A stretch of DNA of 64,000 nt from SZUA-38 sp965212525 (GTDB lineage Bacteria > Pseudomonadota > Gammaproteobacteria > Xanthomonadales > SZUA-38). Below, piece by piece: positions 44,281-53,283 of the stretch (positions are counted from its first letter, which is position 1; each line of letters starts with the position of its first letter). Location of the stretch: positions 1 to 64,000 of the forward strand of contig CBDBVC010000025.1 of assembly GCA_965212525.1 (NCBI GenBank), in the 5' to 3' direction. The position numbers were made by a program, and so were the translations under genes. The notes beneath the pieces are model-generated. The model saw only the letters and a list, made by a program, of their open reading frames with translations, did not search any database and was not told the DNA's origin.

Positions 44281-46326
44281 ATGGGAAGCTATACAACAGA
44301 AGCCATTCGAAATCTCGCAGTCGTTGGTCACAGCTCCTCGGGAAAGACCACACTGATCGAATCGCTTCTGCACTCCTCTGGCATGATCAGTTCACCCGGG
44401 ACTGTCGAACGCGGCGACACTGTTTGTGACTTTGATACACTGGAAAAAGAGCACCAGCACTCCCTTGATTCTGCCATCTGTCACGTCGACTACAATGGCA
44501 TTCACATCAACCTGCTGGACACACCGGGATACCCCGATTTCAGGGGGCCGACACTGGCTGCCACGGCAGCGGTGGAAACCGCAGCGATCGTGGTCAACGC
44601 ACAGGCCGGAATCGAGCTCAACACACACCGCATGATGGAGCGGGCGCGGCAGGCATCGCTGTGCCGTCTGATCGTCATCAACAAGATCGATGCCGATGAT
44701 ATCGACCTGACCCAGCTGGTACGGGATATTCGAACCACATTCGGCGATGTCTGCCTGCCGATCAACCTGCCCTGCGACGACGGCAGGGATGTTGTCGATG
44801 TGTTCTACAACCTGGATGGCGATTCCGACATTTTCAGTGTCTCTGCTGCACACACCGAAATCACCGATCAGGTCGTGGAGATGGATGAAGAACTGATGGA
44901 GGTGTATCTGGAGCAGGGCAAACTGGAACCCGAACAACTGCACGATGCCTTCGAAAAGGCCTTGCGTGAAGGGCACCTGGTACCGATCTGCTTCACCTCG
45001 GCCCGAACCGGCACCGGTATCAAGGCCTTGCTCGACCTGACCCGCAAACTGATGCCCAATCCGCTGGAGGGCAACCCGCCCGTGTTTCTGAAGGGTGAAG
45101 GTGAAGAGGCCGAGGAAGTCAGCGTCAGCCAGCAAGCGGACGATCATGTCATTGCTCATGTGTTCAAGATCACCAACGACCCCTATGTCGGCAAGCTCAG
45201 TGTGTTTCGCATGTATCAGGGCTCCATCGACAAGGATTCCCAGCTCTACATCGGTGATGGACGCAAACCGTTCAAGGTCAGTCATCTGTACAAGCACCAG
45301 GGCAAGGATCATGTCGAGATCGCCCAGGCAATACCGGGTGATATCTGCGCCGTGGCCAAGGTAGACGAGATTGAATACGATGCGGTGCTGCACGATTCAC
45401 ACGATGAGGATCATTTCCACCTCAAGCCCCTGAATCTGCCGCAACCAATGTTTGGCCTTGCCATTACGCCAAAGGCCCGCGGTGACGAACAGAAAATTTC
45501 ATCGGTATTGCACAAGATGGCCGAGGAAGATCCCTGTTTCGTGATCGAACACAGTGCCGAGATGAATGAAACCGTGATTCGCGGACTCGGTGACCTGCAT
45601 CTGCGGATGATGCTCGAGCGCATGCAGACCCGTCATAATGTCGAAGTGGATACCCGGCCACCCAAGATCCCCTATCGCGAGACCGTCACATCGCCAGCCG
45701 AGGGTCATCACCGTCACAAGAAACAGACCGGTGGTGCCGGTCAGTTCGGGGAGGTATTCCTGCGCATCAAGCCACTGCCGCGCGGTGAGGGATTCGAATT
45801 CAAGAGTTCGGTTGTTGGCGGCTCCATACCCAGTGGCCTGATTCCGGCTGTTGAAAAAGGCGTACGCCAGGTTCTAGCAGAAGGTGCCATCGCCGGATAC
45901 CAGTTGCAGGACGTTCTGGTTGACGTTTATGACGGCAAGCATCACCCGGTCGATTCAAAGGAAGTTGCCTTCGTTGCCGCAGGCAAGAAGGCATTCCTTG
46001 CAGCCATCGATTCTGCAAGGCCACAGATTCTCGAACCTATCGTCGAAGTACACGTCAATGTTCCGGACGAGTTCATGGGTGACATTACCGGCAACCTGGC
46101 TGGAAAACGGGCCCGCATCAATGGAACCGATGCTGCCGCCGGTGGTGGCGTCACCATCAACGCGCATGTACCCTTGTCCGAACTGAGTGACTTTCAGACC
46201 GAACTGAAATCCGTCACCGGCGGTCAGGGCCGCTATACCATGGATTTCAGCCATTACGAGTCCGTTCCCGGTAATGTGCAGAGCACACTGGTTCAGGCCT
46301 ACAATCGCAAGGATGAGGACGACTGA
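44281..46326 (+). CDS. Elongation factor G-like GTPase
   Basis: 681 residues. The P-loop at 16-23 is GHSSSGKT, unlike the A-H-x-D-A-G-K-T of canonical EF-G; DTPGYPDF and NKID follow as G3 and G4. Domains II-V are all present (PKIPYRETVTSPAEGHHRHK, GGGVTINAHVPLSELSDF). This is the fusA2/EF-G-like subfamily, related to translation factors but not the main EF-G, as the P-loop and shorter length show. It is isolated from ribosomal protein genes. Stress-related translation roles have been reported for some members; here the role is open. Confidence 0.93.
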   Translation: MGSYTTEAIRNLAVVGHSSSGKTTLIESLLHSSGMISSPGTVERGDTVCDFDTLEKEHQHSLDSAICHVDYNGIHINLLDTPGYPDFRGPTLAATAAVETAAIVVNAQAGIELNTHRMMERARQASLCRLIVINKIDADDIDLTQLVRDIRTTFGDVCLPINLPCDDGRDVVDVFYNLDGDSDIFSVSAAHTEITDQVVEMDEELMEVYLEQGKLEPEQLHDAFEKALREGHLVPICFTSARTGTGIKALLDLTRKLMPNPLEGNPPVFLKGEGEEAEEVSVSQQADDHVIAHVFKITNDPYVGKLSVFRMYQGSIDKDSQLYIGDGRKPFKVSHLYKHQGKDHVEIAQAIPGDICAVAKVDEIEYDAVLHDSHDEDHFHLKPLNLPQPMFGLAITPKARGDEQKISSVLHKMAEEDPCFVIEHSAEMNETVIRGLGDLHLRMMLERMQTRHNVEVDTRPPKIPYRETVTSPAEGHHRHKKQTGGAGQFGEVFLRIKPLPRGEGFEFKSSVVGGSIPSGLIPAVEKGVRQVLAEGAIAGYQLQDVLVDVYDGKHHPVDSKEVAFVAAGKKAFLAAIDSARPQILEPIVEVHVNVPDEFMGDITGNLAGKRARINGTDAAAGGGVTINAHVPLSELSDFQTELKSVTGGQGRYTMDFSHYESVPGNVQSTLVQAYNRKDEDD

Positions 46327-46334
46327 AAACGCCA

Positions 46335-46360
46335 GGATGCCGGAGCTGTGTCCGGCATCC
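46335..46360 (+). terminator. Hairpin after the EF-G-like gene
   Basis: A perfect 10-base-pair stem GGATGCCGGA/TCCGGCATCC with a 6-base loop starts 9 bases after the stop codon. It lacks a T-run, so termination is not certain. Confidence 0.5.
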
Positions 46361-46405
46361 CGCCTTCCTGATAAAATGACGGTTGATCCCTGACCGCATG
46401 TTTCC

Positions 46406-47638
46406 GTGAATCCCAAGCAAAAGCACAACAGCGCAACTGAGCTGAACACGTACGAAAAACGGAACGATGACCCGCCTCTGGTTCAACTCGAGGCCGTGTC
46501 AAAGTCATTTCCGCGAATAGGCACGCGAGGGCAGCATGTCCGCTCAATCCTTCGTCAGCTCAAGCATGGCCGCGCCATTGACGGCCATCAGGTATTGTCG
46601 AATATCTCATTCCAGATCAGACGTGGTGAATCTGTTGCCATCATCGGTGAAAACGGTGCTGGAAAATCCACCCTGCTGAAGCTCATCTGCTCGGTACTGA
46701 ATCCAACTCAGGGTCGTATTCAGGTGAAGGCACGTATTTCGGCACTGCTGGAACTTGGAGCCGGATTTCATCCTGAGTTCAGTGGTATTGATAACCTGAG
46801 ACTGGTGGCGGCAATCGCCGGTCTGAGTCAGCGACAGATACGCCGACGAGAACAGGCCATCATCGAGTTTGCTGACATCGGTGAGTATATTCACCACCCG
46901 GTCAAGCACTACTCTTCCGGCATGGTGGTTCGCCTGGGTTTTGCCATCATGACCCAGACTGACCCCGAACTGCTGATCACCGATGAAGCACTGGCGGTAG
47001 GGGATCAGATGTTCCAGCAGAAATGTCAGCGCTGGCTGGATGATTATCTGGCCCGCGGCGGCAGCATGATTCTGGTCTCACACGGCATGGATCAGGTTCG
47101 ACGCCTCTGCTCGCGAACCCTGTGGCTGCACCAGGGACAGATTCGGGATCAGGGTGACAGTGAGCAGGTGGTGAGCCGCTACCTGGCTTATCAGGATCTG
47201 AAATACGAGGAGAACAGCCAGGTACCACCCTCTTACAGCGGCAACCAGTATCGCCTGACCGAACTGACAGTAAACGGAAACGACTCGGTGTGCTTAGAAT
47301 CCGGTCGTCCGTTCAGGATTCAGGCCAGGATATATTCCCCCGACAACAGACCACCGGTATTTGCCATCGGCATCAAGACCGAGGACGGCCGCGCCGTGTA
47401 CGGTACTACCTCGGAAATCGAACAGGCAGAACCCGGGATGATCGAACAGGGCAGATTCGGATTCACCGTGGATTTTGACAGTGACCAGTTACTGCCCGGC
47501 CACTACAGGATATTCGGACACGCCATGGATCCCGAGGGGCTGAGGCTGTTTGACACCATCAGTTGTGGCCTGACCATCGAGGGCGATGGCCATGGCGACA
47601 CCGAATCGGGATTCGCCGACTTCAGCGTCAGCAACTGA
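46406..47638 (+). CDS. Wzt-type polysaccharide ABC transporter ATP-binding protein
   Basis: 410 residues from a GTG at 46406. The ATPase has Walker A GENGAGKSTLL, the signature YSSGMVVRLGF and Walker B ELLITDEALAVGD, all characteristic of the O-antigen/teichoic acid export class. From about residue 275 a C-terminal beta-sandwich domain resembles the Wzt carbohydrate-binding domain (FAIGIKTEDGRAVYGTTSE and FTVDFDSDQLLPGHY). No Wzm permease or sugar-transfer gene is next to it except a methyltransferase gene in the opposite direction. Confidence 0.88.
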   Translation: MNPKQKHNSATELNTYEKRNDDPPLVQLEAVSKSFPRIGTRGQHVRSILRQLKHGRAIDGHQVLSNISFQIRRGESVAIIGENGAGKSTLLKLICSVLNPTQGRIQVKARISALLELGAGFHPEFSGIDNLRLVAAIAGLSQRQIRRREQAIIEFADIGEYIHHPVKHYSSGMVVRLGFAIMTQTDPELLITDEALAVGDQMFQQKCQRWLDDYLARGGSMILVSHGMDQVRRLCSRTLWLHQGQIRDQGDSEQVVSRYLAYQDLKYEENSQVPPSYSGNQYRLTELTVNGNDSVCLESGRPFRIQARIYSPDNRPPVFAIGIKTEDGRAVYGTTSEIEQAEPGMIEQGRFGFTVDFDSDQLLPGHYRIFGHAMDPEGLRLFDTISCGLTIEGDGHGDTESGFADFSVSN

Positions 47639-47654
47639 TCACCGCACACAGGCG

Positions 47655-48614
47655 TCAGTCTTCGGGTGGTTGTCCCCAGTGTTCGGGACCATTGGCCCAG
47701 AGTGTTTTCAGGTAGTCGCGGAACAGAACCACTTCCTTCGACTGCTCATCAGCCAGCAAATCGGTCCACATGGCATCCGGCTGAATGACACCGTAAACCA
47801 CATCTATCAACTGACCGAACAACGCACTGAATTTCTCGCTGTAGATGACATTGCTGGCGGTCGAATCGAGTCGCTCGGTCACCCGGTGGTGGTCATCATC
47901 GTTCATCTCGCAGGTCATCACGGACTGCACCCAGGGTGACGCCGACCACTGCCATGCTTCGGTGAGTCCGGCCTGACGGATGTACAGACTGAATTCATCG
48001 GGCGTGCAGAACTGGTTGCGCGACACGTTCTTGCGTTCGGTCTGTGAACTCTTGTCCCAGGTTCTGACCTCGAAGCTCCAGCGTTTCCAGCCCATCGGGT
48101 CTGCCAGGTTCCAGGTTTCGAGATAGGCAATGCCACCAGGCTTCAGAACCCGTCTGATTTCCCGCAGGTAAAGATACAGGTCTTCCTTGTCCATGTGACA
48201 CAGCACAGCAACAGAATAGACGGCATCAAAGCTGTCATCCTCAAGCATCGCAAGGTCAGTACGTGTCAGATGATGAAACGACACATTGTCTCGATCGGAC
48301 AAGCGCTCTGCCGCCACCTTGAGCATCGAGGATGAGATATCGACGCCCACCCATTCCCGGCAATCGACAGACAACTCGCGACCGATGCGGCCAACGCCGC
48401 AACCGAGTTCGAGTACTCGCTGAGAACCATCGAGGCCAAGTGCATGTTTCATCTGGCTGGCTGTCCAGGTACCGGTCTTGCGCACGATTTCCTCACTGGC
48501 ACTGCCATCAACGGCAGCCAGGGCACTCTCCGGAGTCGCGGCCTGGTGATCCCAGAAATGACTGTAAGACTCAAAATCCAAGGTGACATTCCCGCTTGAA
48601 ATAAACAGCCGCAC
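47655..48614 (-). CDS. SAM-dependent methyltransferase
   Basis: 319 residues from a GTG start at 48614; a TTG twelve codons later is another possible start. Class I methyltransferase fold: motif I VLELGCGVGRIGRELS, post-I WVGVDISSSML, DAVYSVAVLCHM and IRRVLKPGGIAYLETWN. The C-terminal part of about 110 residues is not recognised. Convergent with the Wzt-like gene, 16 bases apart, so a role in modifying an exported glycan is possible, but this is inference. Confidence 0.85.
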   Translation of the reverse strand: MRLFISSGNVTLDFESYSHFWDHQAATPESALAAVDGSASEEIVRKTGTWTASQMKHALGLDGSQRVLELGCGVGRIGRELSVDCREWVGVDISSSMLKVAAERLSDRDNVSFHHLTRTDLAMLEDDSFDAVYSVAVLCHMDKEDLYLYLREIRRVLKPGGIAYLETWNLADPMGWKRWSFEVRTWDKSSQTERKNVSRNQFCTPDEFSLYIRQAGLTEAWQWSASPWVQSVMTCEMNDDDHHRVTERLDSTASNVIYSEKFSALFGQLIDVVYGVIQPDAMWTDLLADEQSKEVVLFRDYLKTLWANGPEHWGQPPED

Positions 48615-48761
48615 ATTATACGCAGATTCAACCCTGCGTGTAGGAAAAATCCTACAGTGTTTCAGGACAGGTGCGATATCTTCACACTATTTTCACCCCT
48701 AACATTGGCCCTGTTGCAATCGACTGCAACACACAAGGAAAACAATGCCAAGGAGGCAATC

Positions 48762-49049
48762 ATGAAATCACTGAAACAGTTTTTTGTTCTGTTGTGCTTG
48801 TTGAGCAGCGCCGTTTTCGCAGGCCAGCCGGTCAACATCAATACGGCCACTGCTGACGAGCTGGCCACATCACTGGTCGGTATCGGCATGAGCAAGGCCG
48901 AGGCGATCGTGGCCTACCGTTCGACGAACGGTGCATTCAAGCATGCAGACGAGCTGGTCAACATCAAGGGTATCGGTCTGAAAACGGTTGAGCGCAATCG
49001 GGACAATATCCTGCTGGCAAGTTCAGAGCCGGCCGACAAGAAGAAATGA
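48762..49049 (+). CDS. Short ComEA-like helix-hairpin-helix protein
   Basis: 95 residues from the ATG at 48762, preceded by AAGGAGG. The signal peptide ends AVFA. The mature part is a single helix-hairpin-helix DNA-binding domain (VNINTATADELATSLVGIGM, FKHADELVNIKGIGLKT). Secreted short ComEA proteins in gammaproteobacteria bind incoming DNA in the periplasm during natural transformation. It lacks the membrane anchor of the Bacillus form. Confidence 0.92.
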   Translation: MKSLKQFFVLLCLLSSAVFAGQPVNINTATADELATSLVGIGMSKAEAIVAYRSTNGAFKHADELVNIKGIGLKTVERNRDNILLASSEPADKKK

Positions 49050-49134
49050 CCTGACTTCTGGAAGACCGCCTCGATCAGATCCGGTCTTCAGAATTATCAG
49101 CGCTGGACAAGGATGAACAGTCGTTGATATCGCC

Positions 49135-49170
49135 AGAACCCGGCACAGGGAAGTGCCGGGTTCTTTTTTT
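49135..49170 (+). terminator. Rho-independent terminator downstream of the ComEA-like gene
   Basis: Stem AGAACCCGGCAC/GTGCCGGGTTCT with loop AGGGAA, then seven T. It lies about 85 bases past the ComEA-like stop codon. Confidence 0.93.
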
Positions 49171-49198
49171 GACTGTTCGGAATAAACAGACCGCAGGC

Positions 49199-49519
49199 TC
49201 AGTCCCAGCGATCATCCCTGGTGTAGACCACACCGTTCTCGATCTTGACAGGAAACCTGGTAACAGGCTCTGTCGCAGGCAGGGTCAGCGCCTGGCCGGT
49301 GGCAATATCGAATAATGCACCATGGCGGGGACATTCGATCTGGCAGCCGTGCAACGGCCCGCCAGTCAGTTGACCGCCGTCATGACTGCACACATCTTCG
49401 ATGGAAAGATATTCACCACCGATGTAGAACACGGCAATGGGGGCGCCATCAATATTCAGCTTGAGGAACCCACCCTCATCGATTCCACCTTCATCTGCCA
49501 CACGTGTCCAGTCAGACAT
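49199..49519 (-). CDS. Rieske [2Fe-2S] ferredoxin
   Basis: 106 residues, a single Rieske domain. Cluster ligands are C44-x-H46 (VCSHDGGQL) and C63-x2-H66 (IECPRHGA), as in the small subunits of nitrite reductases and dioxygenases. It has no signal peptide or membrane segment, so it acts in the cytoplasm. It overlaps the SufU-like gene by 8 bases and is the last gene of the suf operon, where such Rieske proteins recur. Its exact role in Fe-S assembly is unknown. Confidence 0.93.
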   Translation of the reverse strand: MSDWTRVADEGGIDEGGFLKLNIDGAPIAVFYIGGEYLSIEDVCSHDGGQLTGGPLHGCQIECPRHGALFDIATGQALTLPATEPVTRFPVKIENGVVYTRDDRWD

Positions 49520-49958
49520 CGTATCCGCTTTCCCCTATTGATTTGCAGGCCGTCTGCCATGGCAACAGTGCGGCCGCCTTGCGTGACCGATATCGGCTCA
49601 GCACGGCAAAGGAAGCCAGCTCCGGATCATCCGGGATCCAGTCGGCAACCTGCTCGGATTCCGGATCATCCAGGAATCGAGTCAGCTCCGCAGTCATGCG
49701 AACAAGCTCTTCAGTACTCTTTCCACTGATGCGTCGGATCATGATCGAGGCCGCCGCCATCGCCACGGCGCTGACGTCCCCGGTAAAGCCGGCACAGTCA
49801 ATGCCTTCATCCGTGATGACCAGATAGACATCGAGGTGCTCGCCACAGAGTCGACTGAAACCATCGGCGTGGTGTGTTGCCTGACTGAGCTCGCCATAGC
49901 CCTGAGGATCACGATTGTGCTTCAGGATAACGTCCTGATAGATAGGATGAGAACTCAT
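49512..49958 (-). CDS. SufU/IscU-like scaffold homologue lacking two ligand cysteines
   Basis: 148 residues. The fold matches SufU: DVILKHNRDPQGYGELS, FSRLCGEHLDVYLV, FTGDVSAVAMAAASIM and ALLPWQTACKS. In true SufU/IscU three cysteines hold the zinc or cluster: LCGD, F-x-G-x-G-C-A-I-S and C-A-L-L-P-W. Here the first remains (C38), the second is Ser63 and the third is Ala129. C55 and C138 are present but not at the usual places. It may have lost scaffold chemistry and serve as a partner of SufS or SufB. Confidence 0.85.
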   Translation of the reverse strand: MSSHPIYQDVILKHNRDPQGYGELSQATHHADGFSRLCGEHLDVYLVITDEGIDCAGFTGDVSAVAMAAASIMIRRISGKSTEELVRMTAELTRFLDDPESEQVADWIPDDPELASFAVLSRYRSRKAAALLPWQTACKSIGESGYDV

Positions 49959-50003
49959 CAGTTCGGTTCCGGTTTGATCAATGGCGCAATCGTTTGAACC
50001 AGA

Positions 50004-51254
50004 TCAGCGCAAAATTGCAACGGCACTTCGAATGCCCTCGGCAAGTCGATCGATATCATCCAGGGTATTGTAGAACGCCATCGATGCGCGGGCGGTTCCG
50101 GCGACCTGAAAATAATCCATCAGCGGCATGGTGCAGTGGTGCCCGGTTCTGATGGCCACGCCCTGATGATCCAGCATGGTTCCCAGGTCGTGAGGATGAA
50201 TCCCTTCCAGCGTGAATGAGACTACTGATGCCTTGCTGGCAGAGGTGCCGATGATGCGCAGACCATCAATCTCCTGAAGCCGCTCGGTTGCATGGGCCAG
50301 CAAATGCTGTTCGTGCTCACCTGCAGCAATGAAATCGATACTGTTGAGATAGTCGATGGTGGCACCCATGCCAATGACTCCCACAATATTCGGTGTACCC
50401 GCCTCGAATCGGGACGGCGCATCATTGTAGGTCGTTTTCTCGAAAGTGACTCGCCTGATCATGTCACCGCCACCGTGATAGGGCGGCATCGCGTCCAGCA
50501 GCTCACGTTTGCCGTAGAGCACACCCGTGCCAGTCGGTGTGTACATCTTGTGACCCGAAATGCAGTAGAAATCGCAATCCAGATCCTGTACATCCACCGG
50601 CATGTGCGGCATGGCCTGTGCGCCATCGATCAGACTGGGAATACCCATGGCACGCGCTGCTGCCACCATCTGTTTGACAGGATTGATGGTGCCCAGTGAA
50701 TTGGACACATGCACCACGGCCAGCATCCTGACTTGCTGAGTCAGTTTGCGTTCGAAATCTTCCAGATCGATTTCACCGCGATCATTGACATCAATCACGC
50801 TGAGACTGGCACCGGTCTGCTCGCACACAAGCTGCCAGGGCACAATATTCGAATGATGTTCCATCGTGCTGATCAGGATACGGTCGCCTGATCCGATGTT
50901 TGGCCTGAGGAAACTCTGGCTCACCAGATTGACTGCCTCGGTCACACCGCGCACAAAGACTATTTCCTCACGTGCACTGGCGTTGATGAACCGTTGCATC
51001 TTGTCTCTGGTTGACTCGAATGCCTCGGTCGCCGCTTCACTCAAAGAGTGAACACCTCGATGAATGTTGGCATTGGAGTGCATGAAATAATCCGTACAGG
51101 CATCGATGGTCATTCTGGGCCGCTGTGCCGTCGCGGCATTGTCCAGATACACCAGCGGTTGCCCGTGGACAGTGTTGTCAAGGCCGGGAAAATCGGAGCG
51201 GATGCGCTCGATGTCAAACACAGGTGTCATGCTTTCAGCTGCTGAATTGCTCAT
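50004..51254 (-). CDS. sufS: Cysteine desulfurase of the Suf system
   Basis: PLP enzyme releasing sulfur from cysteine. 416 residues. The PLP lysine lies in YCISGHKMYTPTGTGVLYG, and HHSNIVPWQ is the cofactor His. The catalytic Cys sits in IRTGHHCTMPLM (group II signature). The GGGA site favours the ATG at 51254, which overlaps the sufD stop; another ATG lies 24 bases later. SufS needs SufE or SufU as sulfur acceptor; the window has no SufE. Confidence 0.96.
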   Translation of the reverse strand: MSNSAAESMTPVFDIERIRSDFPGLDNTVHGQPLVYLDNAATAQRPRMTIDACTDYFMHSNANIHRGVHSLSEAATEAFESTRDKMQRFINASAREEIVFVRGVTEAVNLVSQSFLRPNIGSGDRILISTMEHHSNIVPWQLVCEQTGASLSVIDVNDRGEIDLEDFERKLTQQVRMLAVVHVSNSLGTINPVKQMVAAARAMGIPSLIDGAQAMPHMPVDVQDLDCDFYCISGHKMYTPTGTGVLYGKRELLDAMPPYHGGGDMIRRVTFEKTTYNDAPSRFEAGTPNIVGVIGMGATIDYLNSIDFIAAGEHEQHLLAHATERLQEIDGLRIIGTSASKASVVSFTLEGIHPHDLGTMLDHQGVAIRTGHHCTMPLMDYFQVAGTARASMAFYNTLDDIDRLAEGIRSAVAILR

Positions 51255-52533
51255 TGATCATTCCCGTCAGGTAGCTGCGTAGTGGGTCGGAGTCAAGCGA
51301 GTCTGCGATCTGCTGGCAGAAGGCTGCCATCATCATCACACGCGCACGTTCTTGACTGATACCGCGCGACTGCAGATAGAACAACTGATTGTCATCCAGC
51401 TGACCGACCGTCGCGCCATGAGAACATTGCACTTCATCGGCGTGGATCTCCAGCTCCGGTCGGGTATCGACCTCAGCCTGGTCAGACAGCAGCAGGTTGG
51501 CATTGTGCTGGGCAGCATCGGCACCATCAGCTCCGGGCTGGACGATAACCTTGCCCCTGAACACCGCACGTGAACGATCCGACACGACGCCACGGAAATG
51601 CTGAGCACTGCTGCAATCGCGTTTCTGGTGATCAATCAGAAGCTGGGTATCATTCTGTTCCTGCTGATTGGGTATATACAGCCCTTTCAGGTCACAACTT
51701 GCCGAATCGCCGGCAAGATCAATACGGCAGGCATGCCTGATCAGCCGGCCGTGAAGATCGAATGTCCAGCAGTTGTAGCGCGATGATGACTGCTGACAGA
51801 CTCGGGTGGTATCAAGCAGATAACCCTGCTCGTGCATGCGACGAATCTTGACATGCGACAGTTCCGCATCTGCATCACACTTCAGTTCGCTGACCTGGGT
51901 GACGGCAGCCGCCGCCGAACCCTCGGAACACTGCTGCTCGATCAGTGTGAGGCGGGCACCTTCACCGATACGTATCTGATGACGATAATGCTGAGCGCTG
52001 TCTGATTCACTGCTGATGTTAAGGTACAGGCAGAACAATGGTTTGCGAACAGTGACGCCTGCAGGTATATCGATCAGCAGGCCATCGGTGAATCGACTCA
52101 GGTTGATATTGTCGAACACCGCTGCAGGATCAGGATCCGGCACCAGGAACGACTCGGCGAATGGCACGAAATCCCCTGCCGTGTCACCGCCCAGCGAAGT
52201 AATGGTGACAGCGTCGGGCAACTCCTCAAGCAATGACAGCTGAGGCCTGAACTGACCGTTGACAAACACCAGGGCATGACAGTCCAGCCCCGGGATCATC
52301 AGATCGGCCAGGTCCTCGCTGCACAGAGCCGCATCCTCGCCTGCCTCATGGGTGAACCTGAGCGCCTGCATCGGCTTCAGTGAAGTGTATTTCCAGCTCT
52401 CCAGCTTTCGAGTTGGCAGACTAGCGTTGGCAGAAAGCCGTTCAGCTTCGTCCCGCTGCTGCTGCAACCAGTCCGGCAATCCGGCAATGATGTCGCCCGG
52501 TTTGTCGAGTAATTGTTCGATCAGGTCGCTCAT
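51235..52533 (-). CDS. sufD: Fe-S assembly scaffold component SufD
   Basis: 432 residues. The beta-helix core is clear: DIPAGVTVRKPLFCLYL, RHQIRIGEGARLTLIEQQ, NLLLSDQAEVDTRPELEI and CSHGATVGQLDDNQLFYLQS. SufD forms the SufBC2D complex. The ATG overlaps the sufC stop by 4 bases, and the end overlaps sufS by 20 bases. Confidence 0.96.
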   Translation of the reverse strand: MSDLIEQLLDKPGDIIAGLPDWLQQQRDEAERLSANASLPTRKLESWKYTSLKPMQALRFTHEAGEDAALCSEDLADLMIPGLDCHALVFVNGQFRPQLSLLEELPDAVTITSLGGDTAGDFVPFAESFLVPDPDPAAVFDNINLSRFTDGLLIDIPAGVTVRKPLFCLYLNISSESDSAQHYRHQIRIGEGARLTLIEQQCSEGSAAAAVTQVSELKCDADAELSHVKIRRMHEQGYLLDTTRVCQQSSSRYNCWTFDLHGRLIRHACRIDLAGDSASCDLKGLYIPNQQEQNDTQLLIDHQKRDCSSAQHFRGVVSDRSRAVFRGKVIVQPGADGADAAQHNANLLLSDQAEVDTRPELEIHADEVQCSHGATVGQLDDNQLFYLQSRGISQERARVMMMAAFCQQIADSLDSDPLRSYLTGMINEQFSS

Positions 52534-53283
52534 ACCGCTTCTTTTTCCTGCAACCAGCCGTAACCCTTCTCTTCGAGTTCGAGCGCCAGCGTCTTGTCGC
52601 CGCTGTGGACAATCCTGCCATCGGCGAGAATATGCACGATATCCGGCTCGATATGATCGAGCAGTCTCTGATAATGGGTGACGATGAGAAAACTGCGATT
52701 GGCCTCGCGCAGACGATTGACGCCCTCGGCCACGATGCGCAGTGCGTCAATATCCAGACCCGAATCGGTCTCGTCGAGGATCGCCAGCGTGGGTTCCAGC
52801 ACGGCCATCTGAAAGATCTCGTTGCGTTTTTTTCTCTCCACCCGAGAAGCCTTCATTGACAGCACGGTGCAACAGGTCATCCTTGATTTCCAGCACCTTG
52901 AGCTTTTCCCTGACCAGCTTCAGAAACTCGATGGAATCCAGCTCGTTCTCACCGCGTGCCAGACGCTGTGCATTGAGTGCCGTTCTCAGAAAATAGGTGT
53001 TGTTGACTCCAGGAATCTCCACCGGGTACTGAAATGCCAGAAAGACACCGGCATGGGCTCTCTCTTCGGGAGATAGCGTGCTGATATCCTCACCGTTGAA
53101 GAGGATTTCACCGGAAGTGATGTCGTAGCCTGGCCGCCCACTGATGGTATTGGCCAGAGTACTCTTGCCTGATCCGTTTGGCCCCATCAGTGCCGCCACT
53201 TCACCGGGCCTGAGGGTCAGATTCAGCCCCTTGAGGATTTCCTTGCCGTCAACGGCCACATGCAGATTACTGATCGATAACAT
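52530..53283 (-). pseudogene. sufC: Suf ATPase SufC, frameshifted in an A7 run
   Basis: ATPase of the SufBC2D complex. The first frame has Walker A MGPNGSGKST, Q-loop AFQYPVEIPGV and NEGFSGGEKK, then goes wrong at the seven-A run (52827-52833, T on the plus strand). The second frame continues as RNEIFQMAVLEPTLAILDET with Walker B and IVTHYQRLLDHI. Six As would give a normal 250-residue SufC. sufB directly upstream and sufD, whose ATG overlaps the restored stop, are intact, so an error in the read or productive slippage is plausible. Confidence 0.92.

Noticed and set aside
44392..45393. A 333-codon open frame on the minus strand opposite the EF-G-like gene
   Set aside because: The plus-strand frame has all EF-G motifs; the antisense frame has none of any family.
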